DNA of 13,391 nt, taken from JAZKFR01 sp040386295. Lineage in GTDB: Bacteria; Pseudomonadota; Gammaproteobacteria; Burkholderiales; Rhodocyclaceae. Below are positions 1-6,981 of the stretch, in pieces. Positions within the stretch are counted from its first letter, which is position 1; each line of letters opens with the position of its first letter. Under the pieces are notes generated by a model. The model saw only the letters and a list, made by a program, of their open reading frames with translations, was not told the origin of the DNA and made no database searches. The stretch lies in the NCBI GenBank assembly GCA_040386295.1, contig JAZKFR010000151.1, positions 1 through 13,391 of the forward strand. The letters are read 5' to 3'. The translations under genes and the position numbers were made by a program.

Positions 1-1
1 T

Positions 2-337
2 CACCCACATCTGCTGTTGCGCGTCGAAGCTAACTTGTTTTTGCGCTGCCAGCGTTGTTTGGAGCCCTTGCCGTATCCGTTGCAACTAAACAGTTTGCTT
101 GAACTCGTCGAGACAGAAAACGATTTAACGCAAGAGCAGCTGGAAGACGATAGTAGAGAGTTTATCGTGGCGCAAAAAGAGCTTGATGTGCTGGCTCTGA
201 TTGAAGATGAAGTGATTCTGTCGCTACCGGTTTCCCCGCGTCATGAGCTCTGTGCTTTGCCGCAAAACGCGGATGTAAGCACGACAAAAACAGCAAAAAT
301 TTTGCCATTTGCCACTTTGGCCAGTCTCAAAAAATAA
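2..337 (+). CDS. yceD: YceD/DUF177 family protein, 5' partial
   Basis: This is the C-terminal part of a YceD (DUF177) protein; the frame is open to the left edge, so the start lies outside the window. About 111 codons are seen, while the family is usually about 170-180 residues. The visible part carries the family Cys motif CQRCLEP near its start, an acidic middle section, the segment SLPVSPRHELC, and an ending ILPFATLASLKK that fits the usual C-terminus. YceD proteins are linked to 23S rRNA accumulation and ribosome biogenesis in E. coli and plants. The gene sits 40 nt before rpmF, its normal neighbour, and is probably co-transcribed with it. A TTG at 17 could be called as a start, but it lies inside the conserved region and is not real. 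Identification rests on motif plus context. Confidence 0.85.
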   Translation, partial: HPHLLLRVEANLFLRCQRCLEPLPYPLQLNSLLELVETENDLTQEQLEDDSREFIVAQKELDVLALIEDEVILSLPVSPRHELCALPQNADVSTTKTAKILPFATLASLKK

Positions 338-377
338 GCTTTCATCAATTTAGTTATCTAGTTTAAGGAGTTAAGTT

Positions 378-557
378 ATGGCCGTTCAGCAAAATAAAAA
401 ATCCCCGTCCAAGCGCGGCATGCACCGTGCGCACGATTTCCTCACTGCACCCGAGTTGGCGATTGAACCGACCACCGGTGAAGTACATCTACGGCATCAC
501 ATCAGCCCCTCTGGCTACTATCGCGGCAAAAAAGTTGCGAAGGCCGTTGGCGAATAA
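378..557 (+). CDS. rpmF: Large ribosomal subunit protein bL32
   Basis: A 59-residue basic protein starting MAVQQNKKSPSKRGMHRAHD and containing GEVHLRHHISPSGYYRGKK, which is the standard bL32 sequence pattern of beta- and gammaproteobacteria. It is a structural protein of the 50S subunit near the peptide exit region. No zinc-binding Cys pairs are present, as expected for this lineage. The ATG at 378 is set by a good Shine-Dalgarno sequence AAGGAG at 365-370 with seven bases of spacing. It lies between yceD and plsX, the canonical order in proteobacteria, which ties ribosome production to the lipid synthesis operon. The gene is intact. Confidence 0.97.
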   Translation: MAVQQNKKSPSKRGMHRAHDFLTAPELAIEPTTGEVHLRHHISPSGYYRGKKVAKAVGE

Positions 558-602
558 ATTCTCCGTCTGCATCTCCCTTTTTTAGGTACCTCTCGGTCGG
601 CA

Positions 603-618
603 GCGTGCTTTTGCACGC
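603..618 (+). other. Small hairpin between rpmF and plsX
   Basis: GCGTGC (603-608) and GCACGC (613-618) form a perfect 6-bp stem with a TTTT loop. No T-run follows, so it is not a classical intrinsic terminator. It could stabilise the rpmF mRNA 3' end or cause weak attenuation before plsX. Function is inferred only. Confidence 0.35.
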
Positions 619-660
619 GCGTCGGCGCTTATTTATCGCAATCTCCGCATTCGGGTGAGG

Positions 661-1686
661 ATGATGATCACCGTCGCCATCGACTGCATGGGCGGGGACT
701 ACGGTCCTGACGTCACGGTTCCAGCCGCCCTCGTTTTTTTGCAAAAGCACGCTGATGTATCTGTGCTTTTGGTCGGACTCGAAGAATCGATTCGTCGCTT
801 GATTAGTCCAGCCACTGATCCTGGCATCGCTTGCCGCATTGCGTTTTGCCATGCCACCGAAGTGGTCGCCATGGACGAGTCACCGGCTTTAGCTTTGCGC
901 AATAAAAAAGACTCTTCGCTGCGTGTTGCGCTCAACCGAGTCGAGCAAGGCCAGGCGCAGGCCTGTGTTTCAGCCGGTAATACGGGTGCTTTGATGGCGA
1001 CAGCGCGCTTTGTGTTGAAAATGCTTCCGGGCATAGATCGTCCGGCAATCTGCGCGATTTTGCCGACCACCCGTGGTCATGTGCATGTCTTGGATCTGGG
1101 CGCTAACGTCGATTGCACGCCTGAGCATTTGCTGCAATTTGCGCTGATGGGTACGGCTCTGGTTTCTGCGACTGAGCAGCAAGAGCAGCCTAGTGTTGGC
1201 ATTCTCAACATCGGTTCAGAAGCGATTAAGGGCAACGATGTGGTCAAACGGGCGGTGACCTTGCTGCAAAACTCGGGCTTAAACTTTGTCGGCAATGTCG
1301 AAGGTGATCAGCTCTACCTGGGGCAGGTCGATGTGATTGTTTGCGATGGTTTTGTCGGCAACGTGGCGCTCAAAGCTTCGGAAGGATTGGCGCAGATGAT
1401 GGCGACTTTCTTGCGCCAAGAGTTCAACCGCAACTGGCTGAGCCGATGCGTTGCCTTACTGGCCATGCCGGTGCTGAAGAAATTTAAAAGCCGCGTCGAT
1501 CATCGTCGCTATAACGGGGCGAGTTTGTTGGGTTTGCGTGGGGTTGTCCTCAAAAGTCACGGTTCGGCTGATGTGGTGTCTTTTACTTATGCCCTTGAAC
1601 GCGCCGCAGAAGCTGTGCGTGGTGACGTTTTGAGCCGCATCACTGAGCGCTTTGCGCAGCAGCAACCGAGACAAGATTGTGCCTAA
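661..1686 (+). CDS. plsX: Phosphate acyltransferase PlsX
   Basis: PlsX converts acyl-ACP and phosphate to acyl-phosphate, the donor for PlsY in glycerol-3-phosphate acylation; it is a peripheral membrane enzyme. The protein has the N-terminal IDCMGGDYGPDVTVPAA signature, the ALRNKKDSSLRVAL stretch, the core SAGNTGALMA, the DLGANVDC segment and a C-terminal part with CDGFVGNVALK and HGSADVVSFTYAL. At about 341 residues it is full length. Three in-frame starts are possible: GTG 655, ATG 661 and ATG 664. I prefer 661 because the distance to the conserved DCMGGD matches relatives; a GGGTGAGG stretch (653-660) lies directly upstream, so 664 is also reasonable. It follows rpmF by about 100 nt and heads the fab genes. 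Confidence 0.95.
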   Translation: MMITVAIDCMGGDYGPDVTVPAALVFLQKHADVSVLLVGLEESIRRLISPATDPGIACRIAFCHATEVVAMDESPALALRNKKDSSLRVALNRVEQGQAQACVSAGNTGALMATARFVLKMLPGIDRPAICAILPTTRGHVHVLDLGANVDCTPEHLLQFALMGTALVSATEQQEQPSVGILNIGSEAIKGNDVVKRAVTLLQNSGLNFVGNVEGDQLYLGQVDVIVCDGFVGNVALKASEGLAQMMATFLRQEFNRNWLSRCVALLAMPVLKKFKSRVDHRRYNGASLLGLRGVVLKSHGSADVVSFTYALERAAEAVRGDVLSRITERFAQQQPRQDCA

Positions 1687-1777
1687 TCTCGGCCTGACAA
1701 TGTGCGGTGTAATGGCTAGTCCCCGCCTAATAATCCGCTTTCTTCCGTTGTTTCGATTTGTTCAATTTCTTTAATTC

Positions 1778-1796
1778 GGCGCGCCGGCAAGGCGCC
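1778..1796 (+). other. Small hairpin between plsX and fabH
   Basis: In the 126-nt plsX-fabH spacer, GGCGC (1778-1782) pairs with GCGCC (1792-1796) around a nine-base loop, 16 bases before the fabH start. It might fold near the fabH ribosome binding site, which is itself weak. The rest of the spacer is T-rich with no clear promoter. Function is unknown. Confidence 0.25.
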
Positions 1797-1812
1797 TGAT
1801 AGAGCTCGCTTT

Positions 1813-2790
1813 ATGCAAAAAAACACTGGGATTTTCGCACGTATCAAGGGTGTTGGCGGCTACTTGCCTGGCCTGCCCGTGAGTAATGACGAGCTCGTTG
1901 CGCGCGGAATAGATACCAGTGATGAATGGATTCTTAGCCGCACCGGAATCAAAAATCGTCACTTAGCAGAAGCCAGTTGCACGTCCAGCCAGTTGGCTTT
2001 GGTGGCGAGTCAACGTGCGCTTGCCGCAGCGGGCGTATCGGCTGAAGAAATCGATCTCATCATCGTCGCCACCTCGACGCCAGACTTCATTTTCCCTAGC
2101 ACTGCCTGCCTATTACAAAGCAAGTTAGGGAACCACGGCGCCATGGCGTTTGACGTTCAGGCTGTCTGCAGCGGCTTTGTTTATGCCCTCAGCATTGCCG
2201 AAAAATTCATTCGTTCTGGGACGCACAAAAAAGCGCTGGTCGTTGGTGCTGAAGTGTTCTCACGCTTGCTCGATTGGCAGGATCGTTCCACCTGTGTTTT
2301 GTTTGGCGATGGCGCTGGCGCAGTGGTCTTGGAAGCTTCGACGCAGACCGGCATTCTGGCCACCGCCTTGCACGCCGACGGACGCCATCATGGCATTTTG
2401 TCGGTGCCGGGTAACGTTTGCGGCGGACAGTTGGTTGGCGATCCTTTTTTACGCATGGATGGCGCGGCGGTCTTTAAGTTCGCGGTGCGCGTATTGGCTG
2501 AAGTGGCGGAAGAATGTTGCGCAGCGGCAGGTATTCCACTTGCGGCGCTGGATTATTTGATTCCGCACCAGGCGAATGTACGGATTATCGACGCGAGCGC
2601 CAAAAAAATCGGTTTGGATAAAAGCAAGGTCGTGGTTACCGTCGATCAACACGGCAATACCTCAGCCGCTTCGATTCCCCTGGCGCTTGATGTGGCGGTA
2701 CGGGACGGTCGAATTCGGGCAGGGCAAAAAATCCTGCTTGAAGGCGTCGGAGGCGGCTTTACTTGGGGTGCTGTTTTACTTGAATTTTAG
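1813..2790 (+). CDS. fabH: Beta-ketoacyl-ACP synthase III (FabH)
   Basis: FabH condenses acetyl-CoA (or another short acyl-CoA) with malonyl-ACP to start type II fatty-acid synthesis in the cytoplasm. The 325-residue protein has the full thiolase-fold layout. The catalytic triad is visible as Cys119 in VQAVCSGF, His252 in IPHQANVRI and Asn282 in HGNTSAAS, and the GEGVGGGFTWGA-type ending appears as EGVGGGFTWGAVLL. The N-terminal IKGVGGYLPG and TSDEWILSRTGI segments are also typical. Start ATG 1813 fits family length although the upstream Shine-Dalgarno is poor. It is third in the cluster, 57 nt before fabD. There is no sign of damage. Confidence 0.97.
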   Translation: MQKNTGIFARIKGVGGYLPGLPVSNDELVARGIDTSDEWILSRTGIKNRHLAEASCTSSQLALVASQRALAAAGVSAEEIDLIIVATSTPDFIFPSTACLLQSKLGNHGAMAFDVQAVCSGFVYALSIAEKFIRSGTHKKALVVGAEVFSRLLDWQDRSTCVLFGDGAGAVVLEASTQTGILATALHADGRHHGILSVPGNVCGGQLVGDPFLRMDGAAVFKFAVRVLAEVAEECCAAAGIPLAALDYLIPHQANVRIIDASAKKIGLDKSKVVVTVDQHGNTSAASIPLALDVAVRDGRIRAGQKILLEGVGGGFTWGAVLLEF

Positions 2791-2847
2791 AGGGCGCATG
2801 TGGTGCGCTGATTGCGCCAGTGAAATTTAAAAGGACATAAAGCTACG

Positions 2848-3813
2848 ATGACGCTTGCATTCGTTTTTCCCGGTCAGGGATCTCAATCTGTAGGGATGAT
2901 GTCGGCTTACGCTGCTGCCGATCAGTCAGCGGCCAGCTCGAGCATTATCCGTGCAAGTTTTGACGAAGCCTCTACGGCTTTGGGGCAAGACCTTTGGCAA
3001 ATGATGTGCGAGGGGTCGCTTGAGTTGCTGGCGCAAACGGTCAATACACAGCCGTTGATGCTGACTGCCGGGGTCGCTATTTTTCGCTTGTGGCAAAGCC
3101 GAGGGGGTGCTTCACCCAGCTTGTTAGCCGGACATAGTCTGGGTGAGTATTCGGCTTTATGCGCTGCGGGCGTGTTGAGTTTGCAAGAAGCGGCGCCCTT
3201 AGTGCGCTTGCGCGCAAGCGCGATGCAATCCGCTGTCCCACAAGGCGCGGGTGCGATGGCGGCGATACTGGGTTTGGATAAGGCGATCATTGCTCAAGCT
3301 TGCAGCGAGGTAGTCGCTAGTTTGGGCGGGCATGAAGTGGTTGAACTGGTGAATTTCAACGCGCCTGAGCAGACCGTGATTGCGGGGAGTGCAGCTGCGG
3401 TTAATTTGGCCTGTGCCGCATGTAAAACGCGGGGCGCCAAGCGCGCGCTCTTGTTGCCGGTGTCGGCGCCGTTCCATTCTTCCTTGATTCGTCCCGCAGC
3501 AGACGCTTTGGCCAAGGCGCTGGCGGCGCTTAAATTTAATGCGCCGCAGATTCCGCTACTCAATAACGTCGATGTGTTGATCGAGTCTGATCCAGAGCGA
3601 ATTAAAGAGGCTTTGATTCGCCAAACTTATTCGCCTGTGCGTTGGGTTGAAACCATGCAAAAAATGGCTGCTCTAGGCGTGACTACGGTTGTCGAATGTG
3701 GGCCAGGCAAGGTTCTGGCCGGTCTGACAAAACGTTGTGTTGACAGCGTACAAGGTTTGGCACTGGCCGATTCGGCAACGCTTGAAGCGGCCTTGGCGCA
3801 GCATTTTGCTTAA
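2848..3813 (+). CDS. fabD: Malonyl-CoA:ACP transacylase (FabD)
   Basis: FabD transfers malonate from CoA to the ACP phosphopantetheine arm, supplying the extender for FabH and FabF. The 321-residue protein starts with the conserved FVFPGQGSQSVGM motif. It carries the nucleophile Ser97 in GHSLGEYSAL, an Arg in the LVRLRASAMQ region, and His210 in SAPFHSSL as the catalytic partner. The C-terminal VVECGPGKVLAGL segment is the usual family end. An AAGGA at 2831-2835 lies 12 bases before the ATG, slightly long spacing. It is separated by only 18 nt from fabG, so the two are surely co-transcribed. Confidence 0.97.
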   Translation: MTLAFVFPGQGSQSVGMMSAYAAADQSAASSSIIRASFDEASTALGQDLWQMMCEGSLELLAQTVNTQPLMLTAGVAIFRLWQSRGGASPSLLAGHSLGEYSALCAAGVLSLQEAAPLVRLRASAMQSAVPQGAGAMAAILGLDKAIIAQACSEVVASLGGHEVVELVNFNAPEQTVIAGSAAAVNLACAACKTRGAKRALLLPVSAPFHSSLIRPAADALAKALAALKFNAPQIPLLNNVDVLIESDPERIKEALIRQTYSPVRWVETMQKMAALGVTTVVECGPGKVLAGLTKRCVDSVQGLALADSATLEAALAQHFA

Positions 3814-3831
3814 TAAAATAAGGATCAAAGA

Positions 3832-4602
3832 ATGATGCTAGCAGGACAGATTGCTTTAGTGACGGGGGCTTCGCGTGGGATTGGTCAGGCCATTGCGCTG
3901 GAACTTGCACGCCACGGTGCGTTTGTGATCGGGACGGCTACAAGTGCAGCGGGCGCGGCAAAAATTACGGCTGATTTGGCCGCCTTAAATTTGCCCAGCA
4001 GTAATCCGTCTAGCAGCGCCTGCGGTGAGGGCGCCGTACTCGAGGTGCGCGATCAAGCCCAGCTTGAGCAATTATTGGCCGATATTGAGCAGAAATACGG
4101 CGCGCCGACCATTCTCGTCAATAACGCCGGGATTACCCGTGACAATCTTTCTATGCGCATGAAAGAAGATGAGTGGGACACGGTGATCGACACCAATCTT
4201 AAAGCGGTATTCAAAATCTCTAAGGCCGTGATGCGCGGCATGATGAAGGCGCGCCAAGGCCGCATCATCAATGTCTCTTCTGTCGTCGGCTACACAGGCA
4301 ATTCTGGTCAGGCTAACTACTGCGCTGCGAAAGCCGGTGTTGCCGGGATGAGTCGTGCTTTGGCGCGTGAGCTAGGCAGTCGGAACATTACGGTGAATTG
4401 CGTCGCGCCCGGTTTTACCGAGACGGATATGACGAATGAGTTAGACGAAAAACAAAAAGCCGTGCTGTTAGCGCAAATTCCCTTGGGGCGTCTTGGTCAT
4501 GTTCAAGAAGTTGCTGCTGCGGTCGCTTTTCTGGCTTCGCCAGCGGCGGCTTACATTACCGGGTCGACCTTGCACGTGAATGGCGGAATGTATATGTCTT
4601 GA
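3832..4602 (+). CDS. fabG: 3-oxoacyl-ACP reductase (FabG)
   Basis: FabG is the NADPH-dependent reductase that turns 3-ketoacyl-ACP into 3-hydroxyacyl-ACP. This 256-residue short-chain dehydrogenase has the cofactor motif TGASRGIG (11-18), the NNAG motif (97-100), Asn122, and catalytic Ser150, Tyr163 and Lys167 in SSVVGYTG and NYCAAKAG. The C-terminal VAPGFTETDMT and GSTLHVNGGMYM segments are typical of FabG. It is about 12 residues longer than the E. coli enzyme because of a Ser/Pro-rich insertion around residues 53-67. The start ATG 3832 has AAGGA seven bases upstream; ATG 3835 is a less likely alternative. It lies between fabD and acpP. Confidence 0.97.
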   Translation: MMLAGQIALVTGASRGIGQAIALELARHGAFVIGTATSAAGAAKITADLAALNLPSSNPSSSACGEGAVLEVRDQAQLEQLLADIEQKYGAPTILVNNAGITRDNLSMRMKEDEWDTVIDTNLKAVFKISKAVMRGMMKARQGRIINVSSVVGYTGNSGQANYCAAKAGVAGMSRALARELGSRNITVNCVAPGFTETDMTNELDEKQKAVLLAQIPLGRLGHVQEVAAAVAFLASPAAAYITGSTLHVNGGMYMS

Positions 4603-4648
4603 GTTTGGTAGGGCAATGGCGACAGCGTGATCCAAGCATAGACTTCGT

Positions 4649-4677
4649 TTGGTAAGCGCTGATCATTTTGGTAGAAT
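4649..4677 (+). promoter_or_regulatory. Predicted sigma70-type promoter of acpP
   Basis: TTGGTA (4649-4654) matches four of six -35 bases and TAGAAT (4672-4677) five of six -10 bases, with an ideal 17-bp spacer. Transcription would begin around 4684 and give a leader of about 38 nt before the acpP ATG. An own promoter for acpP makes sense because ACP is needed in much higher amounts than the enzymes. Prediction from sequence only. Confidence 0.6.
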
Positions 4678-4721
4678 GGTGCGGTTTTTTACACCGAATA
4701 ATCTCAGAGGGAATGAAACAC

Positions 4722-4958
4722 ATGGAAAACATCGAACAACGTGTCAAGAAAATTGTTGCTGAACAACTGGGCGTCAACGAAGCCGACGTCAAAAACGAAT
4801 CTTCTTTCGTTGATGACCTGGGCGCTGATTCACTCGATACGGTCGAATTGGTGATGGCGCTTGAAGAAGAGTTCGAGTGTGAAATTCCCGATGAAGATGC
4901 TGAAAAAATCACCAGCGTGCAACAAGCTATTGATTACGTCCAAAGCAACAAGAGCTAG
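4722..4958 (+). CDS. acpP: Acyl carrier protein
   Basis: The 78-residue acidic protein starts MENIEQRVKKIVAEQLGV and contains the phosphopantetheine attachment site in GADSLDTVEL, with the modified serine at residue 37 counting Met. It carries growing acyl chains between FabD, FabH, FabG and FabF and delivers them to PlsX. The start ATG 4722 is chosen over ATG 4668 and 4713 because the family begins at this Met, and AGAGGGA (4706-4712) is placed nine bases upstream. It is preceded by its own predicted promoter and followed by a structured 219-nt spacer, consistent with high separate expression. Confidence 0.98.
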   Translation: MENIEQRVKKIVAEQLGVNEADVKNESSFVDDLGADSLDTVELVMALEEEFECEIPDEDAEKITSVQQAIDYVQSNKS

Positions 4959-5032
4959 AACTGAGGCTGAGTATCCCTATGCAAATGCCTGGCTGCTTTT
5001 GCAGCATGGGCTGATGCGGGGGTTCTCAGTTC
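4958..5032 (+). other. Long inverted repeat closing the acpP 3' region
   Basis: GAACTGAG (4958-4965, starting at the last base of the acpP stop) is complementary to CTCAGTTC (5025-5032). Inside lies a second hairpin, GCTGC (4992-4996) with GCAGC (5001-5005) and a TTTT loop. A T-rich stretch follows the outer arm. The RNA could fold into a closed branched structure, possibly a mRNA-stabilising or attenuating element. Pairing is seen in sequence; the role is inferred. Confidence 0.45.
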
Positions 5033-5056
5033 GCTTTATTTAGTTTTCTTCATCCT

Positions 5057-5081
5057 GGCGCGCTACGTTCCGTGGCGCGTC
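5057..5081 (+). other. Strong GC-rich hairpin in the acpP-fabF spacer
   Basis: CGCGCTACG (5059-5067) pairs with CGTGGCGCG (5071-5079) around a TTC loop, including one G-T wobble. Two more pairs at 5057-5058 and 5080-5081 extend the stem to 11 bp. No T-run follows at once, so it looks more like an mRNA-end or attenuation structure than a textbook terminator. Confidence 0.5.
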
Positions 5082-5098
5082 TCATCAAGCTGAGTTTT

Positions 5099-5122
5099 GA
5101 GCGTTTCTACGCTTTCTTTCTT
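5099..5122 (+). terminator. Weak terminator-like hairpin before fabF
   Basis: AGCGT (5100-5104) pairs with ACGCT (5109-5113) around a TTCT loop and is followed by TTCTTTCTT. The stem is short, so only partial termination would be expected, lowering fabF expression relative to acpP. No good promoter for fabF alone is visible between here and 5178. Confidence 0.35.
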
Positions 5123-5177
5123 AGCCAATGAGCGCTGTTATGAGCGCTGCAACTTCCGTTCGGAGACTAGCTAGTCC

Positions 5178-6422
5178 ATGTCCTCACGTCGCAGAGTCGT
5201 TATCACCGGCCTCGGGATCGTTTCCCCGGTCGGCAATTCAGTCGAACAAGCTTGGCAGAACATCATCGCCGGTCGCTCAGGAATCAGCCAAGTGACGCGC
5301 TTTGACACCTCGACTTTTCCGGTAAAAATTGCGGGCGATGTTAGGGATTTTGATGTGACGCACTATCTTTCGGCGAAAGATGCGCGGCGCATGGATACTT
5401 TTATCCATTACGGTATGGCCGCAGGGATTCAAGCGATTAAAGACGCTGGGCTAGAAGCGCATCCAGCGAACGCTGAGCGCATTGGCGTTTCGATTGGTTC
5501 GGGTATCGGTGGTTTGCCGATGATCGAAAGCACTACCGACGAATATCGCGCAGGCGGTATTCGCAAAGTGTCGCCGTTTTTTGTTCCCAGTTCGATTATC
5601 AATATGGTGTCCGGCAACCTATCGATTTTGTACGGCTACAAAGGTCCTAACATTGCGTTGGTCAGCGCCTGCTCGACCGGGACGCATAGCATCGGTGATG
5701 CCGGTCGTTTGATCGAGTATGGCGATGCCGACATCATGATTGCGGGCGGCGCTGAATCGACCGTCTCGCCGCTTGGAATGGGCGGCTTCTCGTCGGCGCG
5801 TGCTTTGTCTACGCGCAACGATGACCCGCAAACCGCGAGTCGGCCATGGGATCGTGATCGCGACGGCTTTGTTTTAGGCGAAGGCGCCGGCGTTATGGTG
5901 CTGGAGGAGTATGAGCATGCAAAAGCCCGTGGTGCCCGTATCTATGGGGAGCTGCTGGGCTTTGGCATGAGCGCTGATGCGCATCACATGACAGCGCCTT
6001 GTGCTGACGGTGAGGGCGCGGCGCGTTGTATGAGCAACGCCTTGCGTAATGCGCGGACGAATCCACAAGACGTGCAGTATGTGAATGCGCACGGCACCTC
6101 AACCCCGCTCGGCGATCAAGCTGAAACCGTCGCCATCAAACGTGCTTTTGGCGCGTATGCGCAGCAACTGGTGGTCAATTCGACCAAGTCGATGACGGGC
6201 CATCTGCTCGGTGCTGCTGGTGGGATAGAAGCCGTGTTTTCGACGCTGGCGCTGTACCACCAGGTGTCGCCGCCGACGATCAATCTGTTTAACCAAGACC
6301 CTTTGTGCGATCTCGACTACTGCGCCAACGAGGCGCGCCAAATGAAAATGGAGATTGCTATTTCCAACTCTTTTGGTTTTGGTGGGACGAACGGCACCTT
6401 GGTCTTGAAGCGGGCGGCTTGA
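5178..6422 (+). CDS. fabF: Beta-ketoacyl-ACP synthase II (FabF)
   Basis: FabF elongates acyl-ACP with malonyl-ACP and in bacteria is important for making long unsaturated chains. The 414-residue protein has all expected elements: N-terminal RRVVITGLGIVSPVGN, nucleophile Cys165 in SACSTGTHSIG, His305 in NAHGTSTPLGD, Lys337 and His342 in NSTKSMTGHLLGAAGG, and the ending SNSFGFGGTNGTLVL. Length is normal. The ATG at 5178 gives the conserved N-terminus, with GGAG at 5162-5165 some 12 bases upstream. It is the last recognisable fab gene; no fabA or fabZ is present here. The next gene encodes a small membrane protein rather than the sigma factor RpoE seen in many relatives. Confidence 0.97.
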   Translation: MSSRRRVVITGLGIVSPVGNSVEQAWQNIIAGRSGISQVTRFDTSTFPVKIAGDVRDFDVTHYLSAKDARRMDTFIHYGMAAGIQAIKDAGLEAHPANAERIGVSIGSGIGGLPMIESTTDEYRAGGIRKVSPFFVPSSIINMVSGNLSILYGYKGPNIALVSACSTGTHSIGDAGRLIEYGDADIMIAGGAESTVSPLGMGGFSSARALSTRNDDPQTASRPWDRDRDGFVLGEGAGVMVLEEYEHAKARGARIYGELLGFGMSADAHHMTAPCADGEGAARCMSNALRNARTNPQDVQYVNAHGTSTPLGDQAETVAIKRAFGAYAQQLVVNSTKSMTGHLLGAAGGIEAVFSTLALYHQVSPPTINLFNQDPLCDLDYCANEARQMKMEIAISNSFGFGGTNGTLVLKRAA

Positions 6423-6511
6423 CGGCGCTCGGCGTCAGTTTCCTTGCCCCTGTGTCTTTCCCTGTGTTTCTGCCTCCCTGGGCTGCGCTGAGTATTTTTT
6501 AAGTCCTGGTC

Positions 6512-6934
6512 GTGCGATTTCCCATTCATATCACCCTGCGTCGCTCGCGCTTGCTCGGTGTTTTATTGGTTTTGATGCACGCACTGGCAGCCTTCAGCGT
6601 TTTTGTGTTGGCTTGGCCACTTTGGTTGAAGTCGGCGCTGATGCTGCCTCTGGCCTGGTCTTTGTGGCACACGCTGCGCCCAAATGCCATCCTCGGCTTA
6701 CGTTTATCTGAGACGGGGCAGGTCGATTGTTTGCTCGCGCAGGACTTGCGTGTGCGTGCCTTGATCGCGCACAACAGCACTGTTTTTGCCGGCCTGATTG
6801 TTTTGCGTTTGCGCTTTGAAGATGCGCCGGGGATCAAGCAGCTGGTCTTGTTACCCGACAGCATGTCTGCCGAGCAGTTTCGCCAGCTACGTGTTTTTTT
6901 GCGTTGGCGTTTGGATCTTACAGACGCTGCTTAG
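6512..6934 (+). CDS. Small two-helix membrane protein, YgfX-like
   Basis: The 140-residue protein begins at a GTG (6512), the only start that keeps the basic N-terminal segment IHITLRRSRLL. It has two hydrophobic helices at about residues 14-35 and 39-53, then a soluble domain of about 85 residues containing LGLRLSETGQ, VLRLRFEDAPG and a C-terminal FRQLRVFLRWRL. This architecture resembles YgfX/CptA (DUF1434), an inner-membrane protein that pairs with SdhE in gammaproteobacteria. In several lineages ygfX lies near nadB or rpoE, and here nadB converges on it with 47 nt between stops. There is no strong Shine-Dalgarno. The family assignment is an inference from layout and context; it could be an unrelated small membrane protein. 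Confidence 0.6.
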   Translation: MRFPIHITLRRSRLLGVLLVLMHALAAFSVFVLAWPLWLKSALMLPLAWSLWHTLRPNAILGLRLSETGQVDCLLAQDLRVRALIAHNSTVFAGLIVLRLRFEDAPGIKQLVLLPDSMSAEQFRQLRVFLRWRLDLTDAA

Positions 6935-6981
6935 TGTCCCTCTGTCCCTCTGTTCCAGAGTTCTGGCTCGCGCCCCCTGTT

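Noticed and set aside
2150..2560. Open frame overlapping fabH in another frame
   Set aside because: fabH is complete with its catalytic triad; the overlapping frame has no motif and is explained by codon bias.
5128..5149. Direct repeat ATGAGCGCTG twice, 12 bases apart, before fabF
   Set aside because: Could be an operator half-site pair, but nothing else supports a regulator site.
6938..6953. Tandem CCCTCTGT repeat between ygfX-like gene and nadB
   Set aside because: Only two 8-base copies; too short to support a function.
6955..6966. CCAGA/TCTGG hairpin in the convergent spacer as a shared terminator
   Set aside because: The stem is only 4-5 bp and no T-run follows directly on either strand.
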